From: Halopseudomonas pelagia
Lineage (GTDB): Bacteria > Pseudomonadota > Gammaproteobacteria > Pseudomonadales > Pseudomonadaceae
Reading direction: 5' to 3'
Assembly (NCBI RefSeq): GCF_009497895.1
Contig: NZ_CP033116.1
Coordinates: 1,550,001 to 1,614,000, forward strand
DNA: 64,000 nucleotides
This document shows positions 56,446 to 64,000 of this stretch, piece by piece (the stretch's first letter is position 1; each line of letters begins with the position of its first letter). Position numbers and translations under genes: made by a program. The notes under the pieces were generated by a model that did no database searches, had not been told where the DNA came from, and worked only from the letters and a program-made list of their open reading frames with translations.

Positions 56446-58497
56446 ATGTCCACAGATACACAACAACTGACCATCATCGATCACGGCGAGGGTGACGAGC
56501 CCGTGGCCGAGCGCCAGATGAATACCTTGTTTTCAAGTATTCTCGAGGCGCGTCTGGGACGGCGCCAGATTCTTAAAGGTAGCGCAGGGGCTGCTGCTAT
56601 CGGCTTTATGGGGCTTGGCTTGGCCGGTTGTAACAGCGGTTCTTCCAATGACGACGAAGATGGCACTCCTGGTGAGGGCGAAACGCCTGTGGCTCTGCTG
56701 GGCTTCACCGCCGTGCCTGTAAGCAGTGCAGATATGATATCGGTGCCCGAAGGTTACAGTACTCAGGTTTTGGTGCCTTACGGGACGCCGATTGCCGGTG
56801 ACTTTCCGACCTATTCGATTAACAGCACCGGTGAAGATCAGGCATTCCAGATGGGTAACCATCACGACGGCATGCACTTCTTCGCCATCGATGGCAGCTC
56901 CGATGATGGTCTGCTGGTGATGAACCACGAATATATCGAACCACGCTTTATGCACGCCCGCGCGGCAGGGGTTGCGCTGGGCAGTGGTGGTGTTCCTCCG
57001 CTGATCAACGGCGCTCGTCCAGCGGACGAAGTGCTGAAGGAAATGAACGCTCACGGCGTCAGCGTGGTGCGGATTGTCAAAGGGGTAAACAATGAGTGGC
57101 AGGTGCAGCCGGATATGCGCAACCGCCGGATCACAGCATTGACCCCGATGACACTCCAGGGACCGGTCCGCGGAACTGATTTCGTCAAGACGCTCTACAG
57201 CCCCAACGGCACCATGACCCGTGGCACGCTGAACAACTGCGGTAATGGCGTGACACCATGGAACACCTACATGGCGGCAGAGGAAAACTGGGCGGGTTAC
57301 TTCCGCACTGATGATGTCGACCGCCGTGAATTTGATCGCTACGGTATTCGCCCCGGCGGCACCGGCCGTTATGGCTGGGAGCTAGCGGATTCGGCCGCGG
57401 ACGAGTACGTGCGTTTCGACGCCAGCACCACGGGCGCCAGTGCCGAAGCGGATTATCGCAACGAGCCGGTTTGCTTCGGCTGGATGGTTGAGATTGATCC
57501 TACTGATCCTGACAGCGTGCCAGTCAAGCGCACTGCGCTGGGCCGGTTCGGGCATGAGGGCGTGGTGTTTGCTCCGGCTGTGGAAGGTCGCCCGGTGGTG
57601 TGCTACTCCGGCGATGATTCGCAGTTCGAATATATCTACAAGTTTGTCAGTGCTGGCAACTTTAACGCCAATACTGCAACTGGCTCCCTGCTGGATAGCG
57701 GCGTTCTCTATGTTGCCAAGTTCAACGATGACGGCAGTGGCGAGTGGTTGCCGCTGGTGTTCGGCATGAATGGGCTGACACCGACCAATGGTTTTGTCAG
57801 CCAGGCTGACGTGCTGGTAAACACGCGTATGGCCGCAGATATGATGGATGCTACGCCGATGGATCGCCCGGAATGGGGCGCAGTGGATCCGGCCAATGGT
57901 GATGTGTATTTCACGCTGACCAACAACAGCAGCCGCAGCGAAGATCAAACCAATAATGCCAACCCGCGCGCCACTAACCGTCATGGTCATATCATCCGCT
58001 GGGCAGAAGAGGGTGGGGATCACGCGGCACTGACGTTTAACTGGGATATTTTCCTGTTTGGCGGTGACAGTGGTGAAAGCGGGGTAGAGACCAATATCGG
58101 GTTTGATCCGAATGGCGACAGACTCACTGCGGACAATATCCTCAGCTCGCCCGATGGCATGTGGATTGATCCTGACAGTCGTGTCTGGATCCAGATGGAT
58201 AGCAGTGACACAGACCCCTATGGTAACTGTGCGATGCTTGCCGCCGACCCTAACACTGGCGAGCTCAAGCGCTTTTTGGTTGGGCCTGTTGGCAATGAGA
58301 TTACCGGTGTTATCACTACCCCTGATCAGAAAACCATGTTTATCAACGTTCAGCACCCTGGTGGCACGACCTCGTCAGCAAATTTTGCCGCGGGTAACTA
58401 CACCAGTAGCTGGCCGGATAACAACCCTGCGCAGTTCCCGCCGCGCTCATCCACGGTCGTGATCTGGAAGGATGACGGTGGTGTGATCGGTAGTTGA
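56446..58497 (+). CDS. phoX: PhoX-family (DUF839) alkaline phosphatase with Tat signal and lipobox
   Basis: The 683-residue protein has a long N-region and a twin-arginine motif GRRQILKG (R39, R40), then a hydrophobic stretch ending in LAGC (C62), a lipobox. The DUF839/PhoX domain follows, with MNHEYIEPRF, MRNRRITALTPM and a C-terminal beta-propeller region (GMWIDPDSRVWIQMD). PhoX enzymes are calcium/iron phosphatases exported folded by Tat and induced under phosphate limitation. tatA and tatB lie directly downstream, and type II secretion genes follow. P. putida UxpB, an atypical PhoX-like phosphatase beside xcp genes, is a possible parallel. Whether it is lipidated or released is open. Confidence 0.88.
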   Translation: MSTDTQQLTIIDHGEGDEPVAERQMNTLFSSILEARLGRRQILKGSAGAAAIGFMGLGLAGCNSGSSNDDEDGTPGEGETPVALLGFTAVPVSSADMISVPEGYSTQVLVPYGTPIAGDFPTYSINSTGEDQAFQMGNHHDGMHFFAIDGSSDDGLLVMNHEYIEPRFMHARAAGVALGSGGVPPLINGARPADEVLKEMNAHGVSVVRIVKGVNNEWQVQPDMRNRRITALTPMTLQGPVRGTDFVKTLYSPNGTMTRGTLNNCGNGVTPWNTYMAAEENWAGYFRTDDVDRREFDRYGIRPGGTGRYGWELADSAADEYVRFDASTTGASAEADYRNEPVCFGWMVEIDPTDPDSVPVKRTALGRFGHEGVVFAPAVEGRPVVCYSGDDSQFEYIYKFVSAGNFNANTATGSLLDSGVLYVAKFNDDGSGEWLPLVFGMNGLTPTNGFVSQADVLVNTRMAADMMDATPMDRPEWGAVDPANGDVYFTLTNNSSRSEDQTNNANPRATNRHGHIIRWAEEGGDHAALTFNWDIFLFGGDSGESGVETNIGFDPNGDRLTADNILSSPDGMWIDPDSRVWIQMDSSDTDPYGNCAMLAADPNTGELKRFLVGPVGNEITGVITTPDQKTMFINVQHPGGTTSSANFAAGNYTSSWPDNNPAQFPPRSSTVVIWKDDGGVIGS

Positions 58498-58581
58498 TTG
58501 TTGCCCGGCAGCGTCATTCGACGCCGCCGGGTTTCCTTTTATTCAACCGCGCACAGGCTGCGCGGTTTTTGGAGAATTCCC

Positions 58582-58809
58582 ATGGGTATTGGTGGCGTAA
58601 GTATCGGCTCTCTGCTGATCGTGTTGGTCATTGTCATGTTGCTGTTTGGTACCAAGCGCCTGCGTAGCATTGGCGGTGATTTGGGTGGGGCGCTGAGCGG
58701 TTTCAAAAAGGCAGTGCGTGAAGAGGAAGAGTCTCCAAGTGCGTTGACACTGGATGCCGGCAGCGTTGCACAGAAGCGTCAGGTGGAAAAAGAAGAGCTG
58801 GTATCCTGA
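58582..58809 (+). CDS. tatA: Twin-arginine translocase subunit TatA-like
   Basis: The 75-residue protein has a short N-terminal TM ([17 protein letters not shown]), the FG hinge (F22, G23), an amphipathic helix ([22 protein letters not shown]) and a charged tail. The ATG at 58582 follows GGAGAA, 84 bases after phoX. TatA forms the pore of the folded-protein export system. Its location suggests a copy dedicated to PhoX; the housekeeping tat operon is expected elsewhere. Confidence 0.9.
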   Translation: MGIGGVSIGSLLIVLVIVMLLFGTKRLRSIGGDLGGALSGFKKAVREEEESPSALTLDAGSVAQKRQVEKEELVS

Positions 58810-58824
58810 CCGGGAGGCCGCAAC

Positions 58825-59094
58825 ATGTTCGATAATGGCATGAGCGAGTGGGTGGTCGTTTTAACAGTCGCCCTGCTGGTATTGGGGCCGCAGCGGGCGC
58901 TGGCTATTACCAGGTTTGCAGGCGTGATGTTGGGTAAGGCCAAGGCTGCTCTGGCGGATGTGCAAGCCCAGGTGGAAAAGGAGCTGCCGCAGGAAGAGCT
59001 TAAGGAAATCAAGGAAAATGTGGTTGCTCTCAGGCGTTCGAATGTAAAGCGCAAAGTGCAGGAAGTGCTGGCACTGGAAGAAAAACAGGCCTGA
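58825..59094 (+). CDS. tatB: Twin-arginine translocase subunit TatB-like
   Basis: The 89-residue protein has the TatB start MFDNGMSEWVVVLTVALLVLGPQRALAITRF, with the conserved Glu8 and the L-G-P hinge, followed by a charged amphipathic helix. It is shorter than E. coli TatB (171). GGGAGG precedes it, 15 bases after tatA. No tatC follows: the next gene is on the other strand. Confidence 0.88.
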   Translation: MFDNGMSEWVVVLTVALLVLGPQRALAITRFAGVMLGKAKAALADVQAQVEKELPQEELKEIKENVVALRRSNVKRKVQEVLALEEKQA

Positions 59095-59125
59095 CACGCG
59101 GAGCGTGGCAGGCCTGCGATAGGGC

Positions 59126-60679
59126 CTATTGTGGGGTAGGACAATCGTTGCTTGCTACTAGGTCCGGCTGAGTTTCGCGCAGTCCTTCAAGTCGATTGGC
59201 TCGGGTAAACTGGCAGCCGTAATTGTCCGCGGCAACTGCGTCCGGGTCGAGAATTTCATCACCTGCAGGCGGGGTAGCGTTGGGGACGAGGGCAAACTCA
59301 TCCACCCAGCTAATCCAAGCATCGAAGGCTTCGACCAGTTCTGCCGGGGCAAAGGTGCAATGGCCTGTGTCTCTAATGGCGCGCTGAACAAGAAGATCAT
59401 CATTGCCGAACGCTATAGCTCGTTCCCGATAGATCTGTTCCATGTTAAACGGTACGAAGAGGTCTCCTAGACCATGCAAGGTCAATACTGGTACATCGAA
59501 ATCGCCATTGATGCGCGGGATTGAAGGCGGGCCGTCATCCCTGGCAGGATTGGCATTGTTATCAGGTGTTGACTGAGCAATAGTGTTGTTAAAGCCAATT
59601 TCTGTTGGGGTGAGATTCGTTACGTCAGGGTCTCCGGGCATATTAGGCCCAGGCTGCTGGCTCTCGAAGCGATACCGGATGTAAGTGGTGTCTACGACAT
59701 TGTCATCGAGTATTTTATCTACGGTGCCATCAGAGCCCACAAAACCTTGTAGAAGACTCTGAAACCCGCCGAACGAAAACTGATATATGGGGCGCACACC
59801 GCCGGTCAGATTTTGAAGGGTCTTATAGAAGCGGTCGGCCTCCGGTGTAAGTTCTCCAGTTTGTGTACGCCGTAATCCTGTAACTCCTGGGTCGTTTTCA
59901 TAGTTAACCCATAGAGCGTCGCGTGCGGCCGCCAGTTTTTCTTCTGCTTCTGCAGGCGTAATAGGGTATTGGCTCAGGTCCTGACCGCCGAACTGTAGAA
60001 GAGCAATGCCATAGGCGCCGAAGTAGTCAAATAAAGTAGTGTCGCCCATAACACCACACATCGGCAGTGAGCCTTGATAATTTACGTCTAGATCCACTTG
60101 TGCCAGTGCGAGTTTGTTTTCCCGTTCTACTGCAGCGCCCGCTACATGGCCTCCCATGGAGAAGCCGGAGATAAGATATCTTGAAGGCTCCGATAAGCCT
60201 GTTATTTCACCGAAAGCGAGCGCGAGTTTATTAGTGTCTACCAAGCCTGCACGCACATCATAGAAATTTGCGCTGTAACTGGAAGCAGCCCACGCATAAC
60301 CTTGAGCAAGCAGATATTCACGTAATGGGTGGTTGTCTACCCTTAATCTTTCTGGCTCATCACCCCTGAAGCCGTGCGCCCACATAATTAAAGTGCCATT
60401 CCAATCATCTGGTACTTCGATGCGATAAATCGCTCCGTCGAGTACGTCAGCAAATTGCGTTACACCGTCAATGGGTTCGAAGTTGGCTGTGATATCGGCT
60501 TGGGCGATTGTAAAATCGCCGTCAGCTATCCGCTGAGCTTGGGTTTTTTCTTCAATTGGGACGGGGGTTGAAGCCTGGTCATCGTCATCACTTCCGCCAC
60601 CGCCGCCGCCGAAACAGCCACTTAATACAATTGCGCTGATCGCAACACCTAAATATGCCGTTCTCTTCAAAGCATTCAT
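59126..60679 (-). CDS. Alpha/beta-hydrolase lipoprotein
   Basis: The 517-residue protein has a lipoprotein signal (lipobox LSGC, C22), a glycine/aspartate linker (GGGGGGSDDDD) and an alpha/beta-hydrolase fold with MWAHGFRG, the nucleophile elbow GFSMGGH (S174) and a late VLTLHGLGDLFVP with a probable acidic residue, then DTGHCTF with the catalytic His. Substrate unknown; an extracellular esterase or peptidase-like activity is possible. AGGAGA lies before the ATG at 60679. It is convergent with tatB and divergent from gspC, so it may be a cargo of the neighbouring secretion system. Confidence 0.82.
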   Translation of the reverse strand: MNALKRTAYLGVAISAIVLSGCFGGGGGGSDDDDQASTPVPIEEKTQAQRIADGDFTIAQADITANFEPIDGVTQFADVLDGAIYRIEVPDDWNGTLIMWAHGFRGDEPERLRVDNHPLREYLLAQGYAWAASSYSANFYDVRAGLVDTNKLALAFGEITGLSEPSRYLISGFSMGGHVAGAAVERENKLALAQVDLDVNYQGSLPMCGVMGDTTLFDYFGAYGIALLQFGGQDLSQYPITPAEAEEKLAAARDALWVNYENDPGVTGLRRTQTGELTPEADRFYKTLQNLTGGVRPIYQFSFGGFQSLLQGFVGSDGTVDKILDDNVVDTTYIRYRFESQQPGPNMPGDPDVTNLTPTEIGFNNTIAQSTPDNNANPARDDGPPSIPRINGDFDVPVLTLHGLGDLFVPFNMEQIYRERAIAFGNDDLLVQRAIRDTGHCTFAPAELVEAFDAWISWVDEFALVPNATPPAGDEILDPDAVAADNYGCQFTRANRLEGLRETQPDLVASNDCPTPQ

Positions 60680-61097
60680 TTTTATTCTCCTGACAGGCAA
60701 AGCCAAAATTGTTTTTGTTGGGGCAGACCTGGGCTGGCATTGCTGAATTAGAGTAAAGCCTCAAAAAGCGGGCACGGCAAGAGAGGTAGAGGTTATTTGC
60801 CCCTGCTTCGCGGCCATGGATAGGCCAGCATTGATTAAATGGATGAACATGTCGGCGAACTCACCCAAATGGGTGACCTTTTGCGTTGAACGGGAGGCCA
60901 AAGGTCCGCAGAATAAGCGAAAAGAATTTCATTAACCCTTTCAGGGGGTTGTCGAGGCAAGTCAATTTCGTGACAATCAGTTCGTCTGTTGCGCTTGTTT
61001 CAGACCTATAACAATAATTTTGCAAAGAAAGGTCAGTAGGATGTCATTCGCTGACCTGACTGCTGTGTACAGTCCCTGTCTTTGCCCCGGAGAAAGC
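60680..61097. promoter_or_regulatory. Divergent intergenic region, hydrolase lipoprotein/gspC
   Basis: This 418-base gap holds the promoters for both directions. A TATAAC (61007-61012) is a weak -10 candidate for gspC. GTCAATTTCGTGAC (60961-60974) has GTCA/TGAC half-sites and could bind a regulator. In-frame ATGs before 61098 give no GspC-like sequence and lack good ribosome sites. Nothing else is evident. Confidence 0.4.
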
Positions 61098-61961
61098 ATG
61101 CCTTTGGACTCCCGATTTTCAATCGAGCCTCTTATGAGACTGATCACCCTGGTGTTGGTGGCCGTGGTGGTGATTCTGCTCGGGCGTCTCACCTGGATGA
61201 TCATCGAACCTTCCAGCATATTGCCTGCGGCGGACGGCAGCCGCCTTGATCCGGTCGCCAGTGGCCCAGCCTCAGCGGCGATGCGTGGTTATGATGATGT
61301 AGCCGCGTTATCCGTATTCGGCGCCGCGCCGAAAAGTGTCGCTAATGTAATCAATGCGCCAGAAACCTCGCTCAGCTGGGTGCTCAAGGGCGTGCTCGCC
61401 GATCCTGATCCCGAGCGAAGTGGCGCCATTCTCGCGCCGCAGGGTCAACCGGAAAAATACTACCGAGTAGGCGATGACCTGCCAGGCAGCGTCCGGCTTG
61501 ATCAGGTGCTGGCTGACCGGGTCATACTTGCGCGTGATGGCAAGCTTGAAACGCTAAGACTGCAACGTCGCCCGCTGTCCTCCGGTGCGGCGCCTGCAAG
61601 GCGCACCGCCGATCTGCCGCAGGTGGATTCCAACGTCACCCTGGCAGCAGACGGTGGGGTGGCGCGGATCGATCGTGAAGCCTGGATGAATGACCCTCAA
61701 CGCTTCCTCGAAGTGGTGTCGGCCAGCCCGGTGATGGTCGACGGCGCCATGTACGGGCTGGAAGTCAGCCCTGCACGCAATGCCCGCGAATTTGAAGCTG
61801 CTGGCCTGCAGGCTGGCGATGTGGTGACTTCAGTCGAAGGCACTCCGATTTCCGAAATCAATGATTACCGCGACATTCTTGAGGGGCTAACTGGCGATAG
61901 CGTCAGCCTGACCCTGGAGAGAGGCGGTGAACCCATGACCATAACGATAACGATGGATTGA
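61098..61961 (+). CDS. gspC: Type II secretion system protein GspC
   Basis: The 287-residue inner-membrane protein has a short cytoplasmic N-terminus, a TM helix (LMRLITLVLVAVVVILLGRLTWMI), the homology region (VLKGVLADPDPERSGAILA ... YYRVGDDLPG) that contacts the secretin, and a C-terminal PDZ domain (AAGLQAGDVVTSVEGTPISEINDYRDI). GspC helps recruit substrates and connect the inner platform to GspD. The start at 61098 follows GGAGA. gspD begins 6 bases after its stop. Confidence 0.93.
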   Translation: MPLDSRFSIEPLMRLITLVLVAVVVILLGRLTWMIIEPSSILPAADGSRLDPVASGPASAAMRGYDDVAALSVFGAAPKSVANVINAPETSLSWVLKGVLADPDPERSGAILAPQGQPEKYYRVGDDLPGSVRLDQVLADRVILARDGKLETLRLQRRPLSSGAAPARRTADLPQVDSNVTLAADGGVARIDREAWMNDPQRFLEVVSASPVMVDGAMYGLEVSPARNAREFEAAGLQAGDVVTSVEGTPISEINDYRDILEGLTGDSVSLTLERGGEPMTITITMD

Positions 61962-61967
61962 GACACA

Positions 61968-64000
61968 ATGCCGATGTTGTCCCAGATTGCCCGCTGTACC
62001 CTCCCGTTGCTCCTGGGACTCAGTCTTTTGAGTACAGCAGTTCATGCGCAGACTCAGCTTGCCGGGGATCCGGAAGAAGAGCTGGTGCTGAACCTGCGTG
62101 ATGCCGAGATCAATGGCCTGATCGAGATTGTCAGCCAGGAAACCGGGATCAATTTCATCGTGGACCCGCGCGTTCGTGGTCAGGTCAATGTGGTCTCGGG
62201 CACGCCGATCAAGCGGGGCGAGCTGTACGATCTGTTTCTGGGTGTGCTGAAATCCTATGGGTTTGCTGCCGTTGAAGGAGAGCAGGGCACCGTACGCATT
62301 TTGCCGGAAGTACAGGCGAAGGAAAACGAGGTGGGTTCGTTGGCTGGCAGTAGCCGCGGTGACGAAGTCATTACCCACGTAATCGGGGTCAAGCACATCA
62401 ACGCCGGCCAGTTGGTCCGTATTCTGCGCCCGCTGGTGCCCAAGGGCGGCCACCTGGCTGCCGCTGCGGAATCCAATAGCCTGGTCATCGCCGATACCGC
62501 CGCCAACGTGCGCCGTATACAAGGTCTGATCGAGCGTATTGATCTGGAGTCCATGGAAGATTTCGAGCTGATCCCTCTGGAGCACGCTTCTGCATTGGAC
62601 GTGGTGCGCATTGTTGATTCGCTGGATGCACCCGCCGCCGGTGAAGACTTTACCAAGCGCGCGCGAGCGATAGCCGATCAGCGCACCAACACGGTGATTT
62701 TGCGTGGTGACCCGTCTAATAGAGGCTCGCTTCGCGACATTATCCGGCAGTTGGATATGCCGGCCAGCGGCGGTGCTACCCAGGTACATTACCTGCGGTA
62801 CGCCAACGCCGAAGATGTGGCAGAGGTTCTGCGCGGTATAGCCGAAGGCCGTGAGGTCGAAGAAAACATGACCCAGAGCCCGGATGGCGGCACCAGTTCT
62901 GGCGGCAGCATGATGGGCAGCCGGCAATCTGCGGTACGTATTCAGGCGCATGAAAGCACCAACTCGGTGGTGATCTTTGGCCCCGCCGAGCTATCCCGCG
63001 ATATGGCATCCATCATTACCCAGCTGGATATCCGGCGTGCGCAGGTTCTGGTAGAGGCGGTCATCGCTGAGGTGTCTTATGACCGGGCCAAGGAGCTGGG
63101 CGTGCAATGGGGTATTGGTAGCGATGCCGGCGTGGGCATTATCAACTTCAATCGCGGTGGTGGCGGTATCCTCAACTTGGCCGCTGCGGGCCAAGGCTTC
63201 CTGGATGGCAGTGTAACCACGCCGCCTTCGTTGAGCGACGGTCTTTCCTTTGGCAGTATTGGCAGCATCGGCAGCACTCAGATCGCTTTACTGATCAATG
63301 CGCTTCAGGCGGACAGCTCTAGCAACATTCTGTCGACCCCGAGCTTGATGACCCTGGATAACGAGGAGGCAGAAATCGTCGTTGGTCAGAATGTGCCTTT
63401 TATTGTGGGTCGATCGGTGGAGTCGTCAGGGCAGGCGTTCGATACCATTCAGCGTGAGGATGTCGGCATCATGCTGAAGATCAAGCCGCAGATTAACGAA
63501 GGCAATGCGGTGCGCCTGGAAATCGAACAGGAAGTGTCACAGATCGCCCAGAGCGTCACCGGCGCGGCTGACTTGATTACCAATACTCGGACGCTCAAAA
63601 CCCACGTCATGGTGGATGACAACGACCTGATCGTTCTCGGTGGGCTCATCGACGACCAGTTGGTCGAAACGCGCGACAAGGTACCTCTTCTGGGTGATAT
63701 ACCTGGGTTGGGTCGGCTCTTTCGCTACGACACCGCGCGCATGGAAAAGCGCAATTTGATGGTCTTCCTGCGTCCGGTAATCATCCGTGACAGTGCGCTG
63801 TCCCAGGATGTGACACATTCAAAATATAGCTATATCCGTGATCAGCAGGTGCGTGAGCAGAATCGTGAAGGCGGCCTCCTGGGGCCGGACAGTCGGCCTG
63901 TTCTGCCTGACTGGAACTATTTGTTGAGCTTGCCACCGCCGTTCGAGAACGCCTACAGCGGCGCTGTGCCAGCCAGAACCAGCATTCCTGCACCACCACC
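61968..64000 (+). CDS. gspD: Type II secretion system secretin GspD, 3' end cut by window
   Basis: The frame from ATG 61968 stays open to the window end (677 codons). A signal peptide ends at VHA (residue 27), followed by N0 (about 40-110), N1-N3 domains (KHINAGQLVRILRPLVPKGGHLAA, ALDVVRIVDSLDAP, HYLRYANAEDVAEVLRGI) and the secretin core (VLVEAVIAEVSYDRAKELGVQWG, NILSTPSLMTLDNEEAEIVVG, LGDIPGLGRLF, LMVFLRPVIIRD). It forms the outer-membrane pore. The last visible residues are beyond the core, so little is missing. Further gsp genes are expected downstream. Confidence 0.95.
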   Translation, partial: MPMLSQIARCTLPLLLGLSLLSTAVHAQTQLAGDPEEELVLNLRDAEINGLIEIVSQETGINFIVDPRVRGQVNVVSGTPIKRGELYDLFLGVLKSYGFAAVEGEQGTVRILPEVQAKENEVGSLAGSSRGDEVITHVIGVKHINAGQLVRILRPLVPKGGHLAAAAESNSLVIADTAANVRRIQGLIERIDLESMEDFELIPLEHASALDVVRIVDSLDAPAAGEDFTKRARAIADQRTNTVILRGDPSNRGSLRDIIRQLDMPASGGATQVHYLRYANAEDVAEVLRGIAEGREVEENMTQSPDGGTSSGGSMMGSRQSAVRIQAHESTNSVVIFGPAELSRDMASIITQLDIRRAQVLVEAVIAEVSYDRAKELGVQWGIGSDAGVGIINFNRGGGGILNLAAAGQGFLDGSVTTPPSLSDGLSFGSIGSIGSTQIALLINALQADSSSNILSTPSLMTLDNEEAEIVVGQNVPFIVGRSVESSGQAFDTIQREDVGIMLKIKPQINEGNAVRLEIEQEVSQIAQSVTGAADLITNTRTLKTHVMVDDNDLIVLGGLIDDQLVETRDKVPLLGDIPGLGRLFRYDTARMEKRNLMVFLRPVIIRDSALSQDVTHSKYSYIRDQQVREQNREGGLLGPDSRPVLPDWNYLLSLPPPFENAYSGAVPARTSIPAPP

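Noticed and set aside
57382..58356. 324-codon open frame on the minus strand
   Set aside because: It is antisense to phoX and has no recognisable features.
61887..62951. 354-codon open frame on the minus strand
   Set aside because: It is antisense to gspD, which continues to the window end on the plus strand.

Overview
The window looks like a chromosome segment of a gammaproteobacterium of the Pseudomonas group. From memory, the gene order purN-purM ... hda ... wrbA-arsC-yihY ... acyP ... proS ... oprD-HIT-slyX-cold shock-dps-aspS-yebC-ruvCAB-ybgC-tolQRAB-pal-cpoB-queE-queC-tRNA-Lys ... nadA-bepA-tusA-like-perM-bcp-gcvR-dapA-bamC-MBL-purC-tRNA-Ser matches the PA0943-PA1013 stretch of P. aeruginosa PAO1. 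The tsdBA pair and the lack of the PAO1-specific islands suggest a P. stutzeri-like or Halopseudomonas-like organism. That placement is an inference.

Layout. (1) 1-2.1 kb: the end of a purine-breakdown (ureide) operon, puuE, ureidoglycine aminohydrolase and allA, followed by a short-chain dehydrogenase gene with an in-frame amber stop. (2) 3.1-11.1 kb: a sulfur/thiol redox block. A persulfide dioxygenase-like hydrolase and a tsdB-tsdA thiosulfate dehydrogenase pair lie next to a dsbD-dsbE-dsbG-type operon. That operon is divergent from a two-component system resembling the copper-responsive DsbRS, with two oppositely oriented direct-repeat operators between them. (3) 11.2-15.7 kb: small accessory genes (HxlR regulator and PRISE-type reductase, an ABM-fold protein, LysR regulator and BASS transporter, a UDG-like protein). 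(4) 15.8-55.9 kb: conserved core covering purine synthesis, replication control (hda), cell-envelope integrity (Tol-Pal), Holliday junction processing (ruvABC), queuosine and NAD synthesis, lysine/DAP synthesis and outer-membrane biogenesis (bamC, bepA). (5) 55.9-56.3 kb, just after tRNA-Ser(CGA): two 141-bp direct repeats, each a row of five hairpins, bounded by an inverted copy of the tRNA-Ser 3' end and its terminator. (6) 56.4-64 kb: a probable export module with a PhoX-family phosphatase carrying a Tat signal and lipobox, its own tatA and tatB, a divergent alpha/beta-hydrolase lipoprotein, and gspC and gspD (type II secretion), the last cut by the window end.

Two themes recur. Several genes with short leaders have a hairpin that covers the ribosome-binding site (SDR, ABM protein). 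The two tRNA genes mark places where PAO1-like synteny is expected to break: the tRNA-Lys site appears empty here, while the tRNA-Ser site carries repeats and opens into the accessory secretion cluster. I found no CRISPR array, no insertion sequence, no phage genes and no rRNA.
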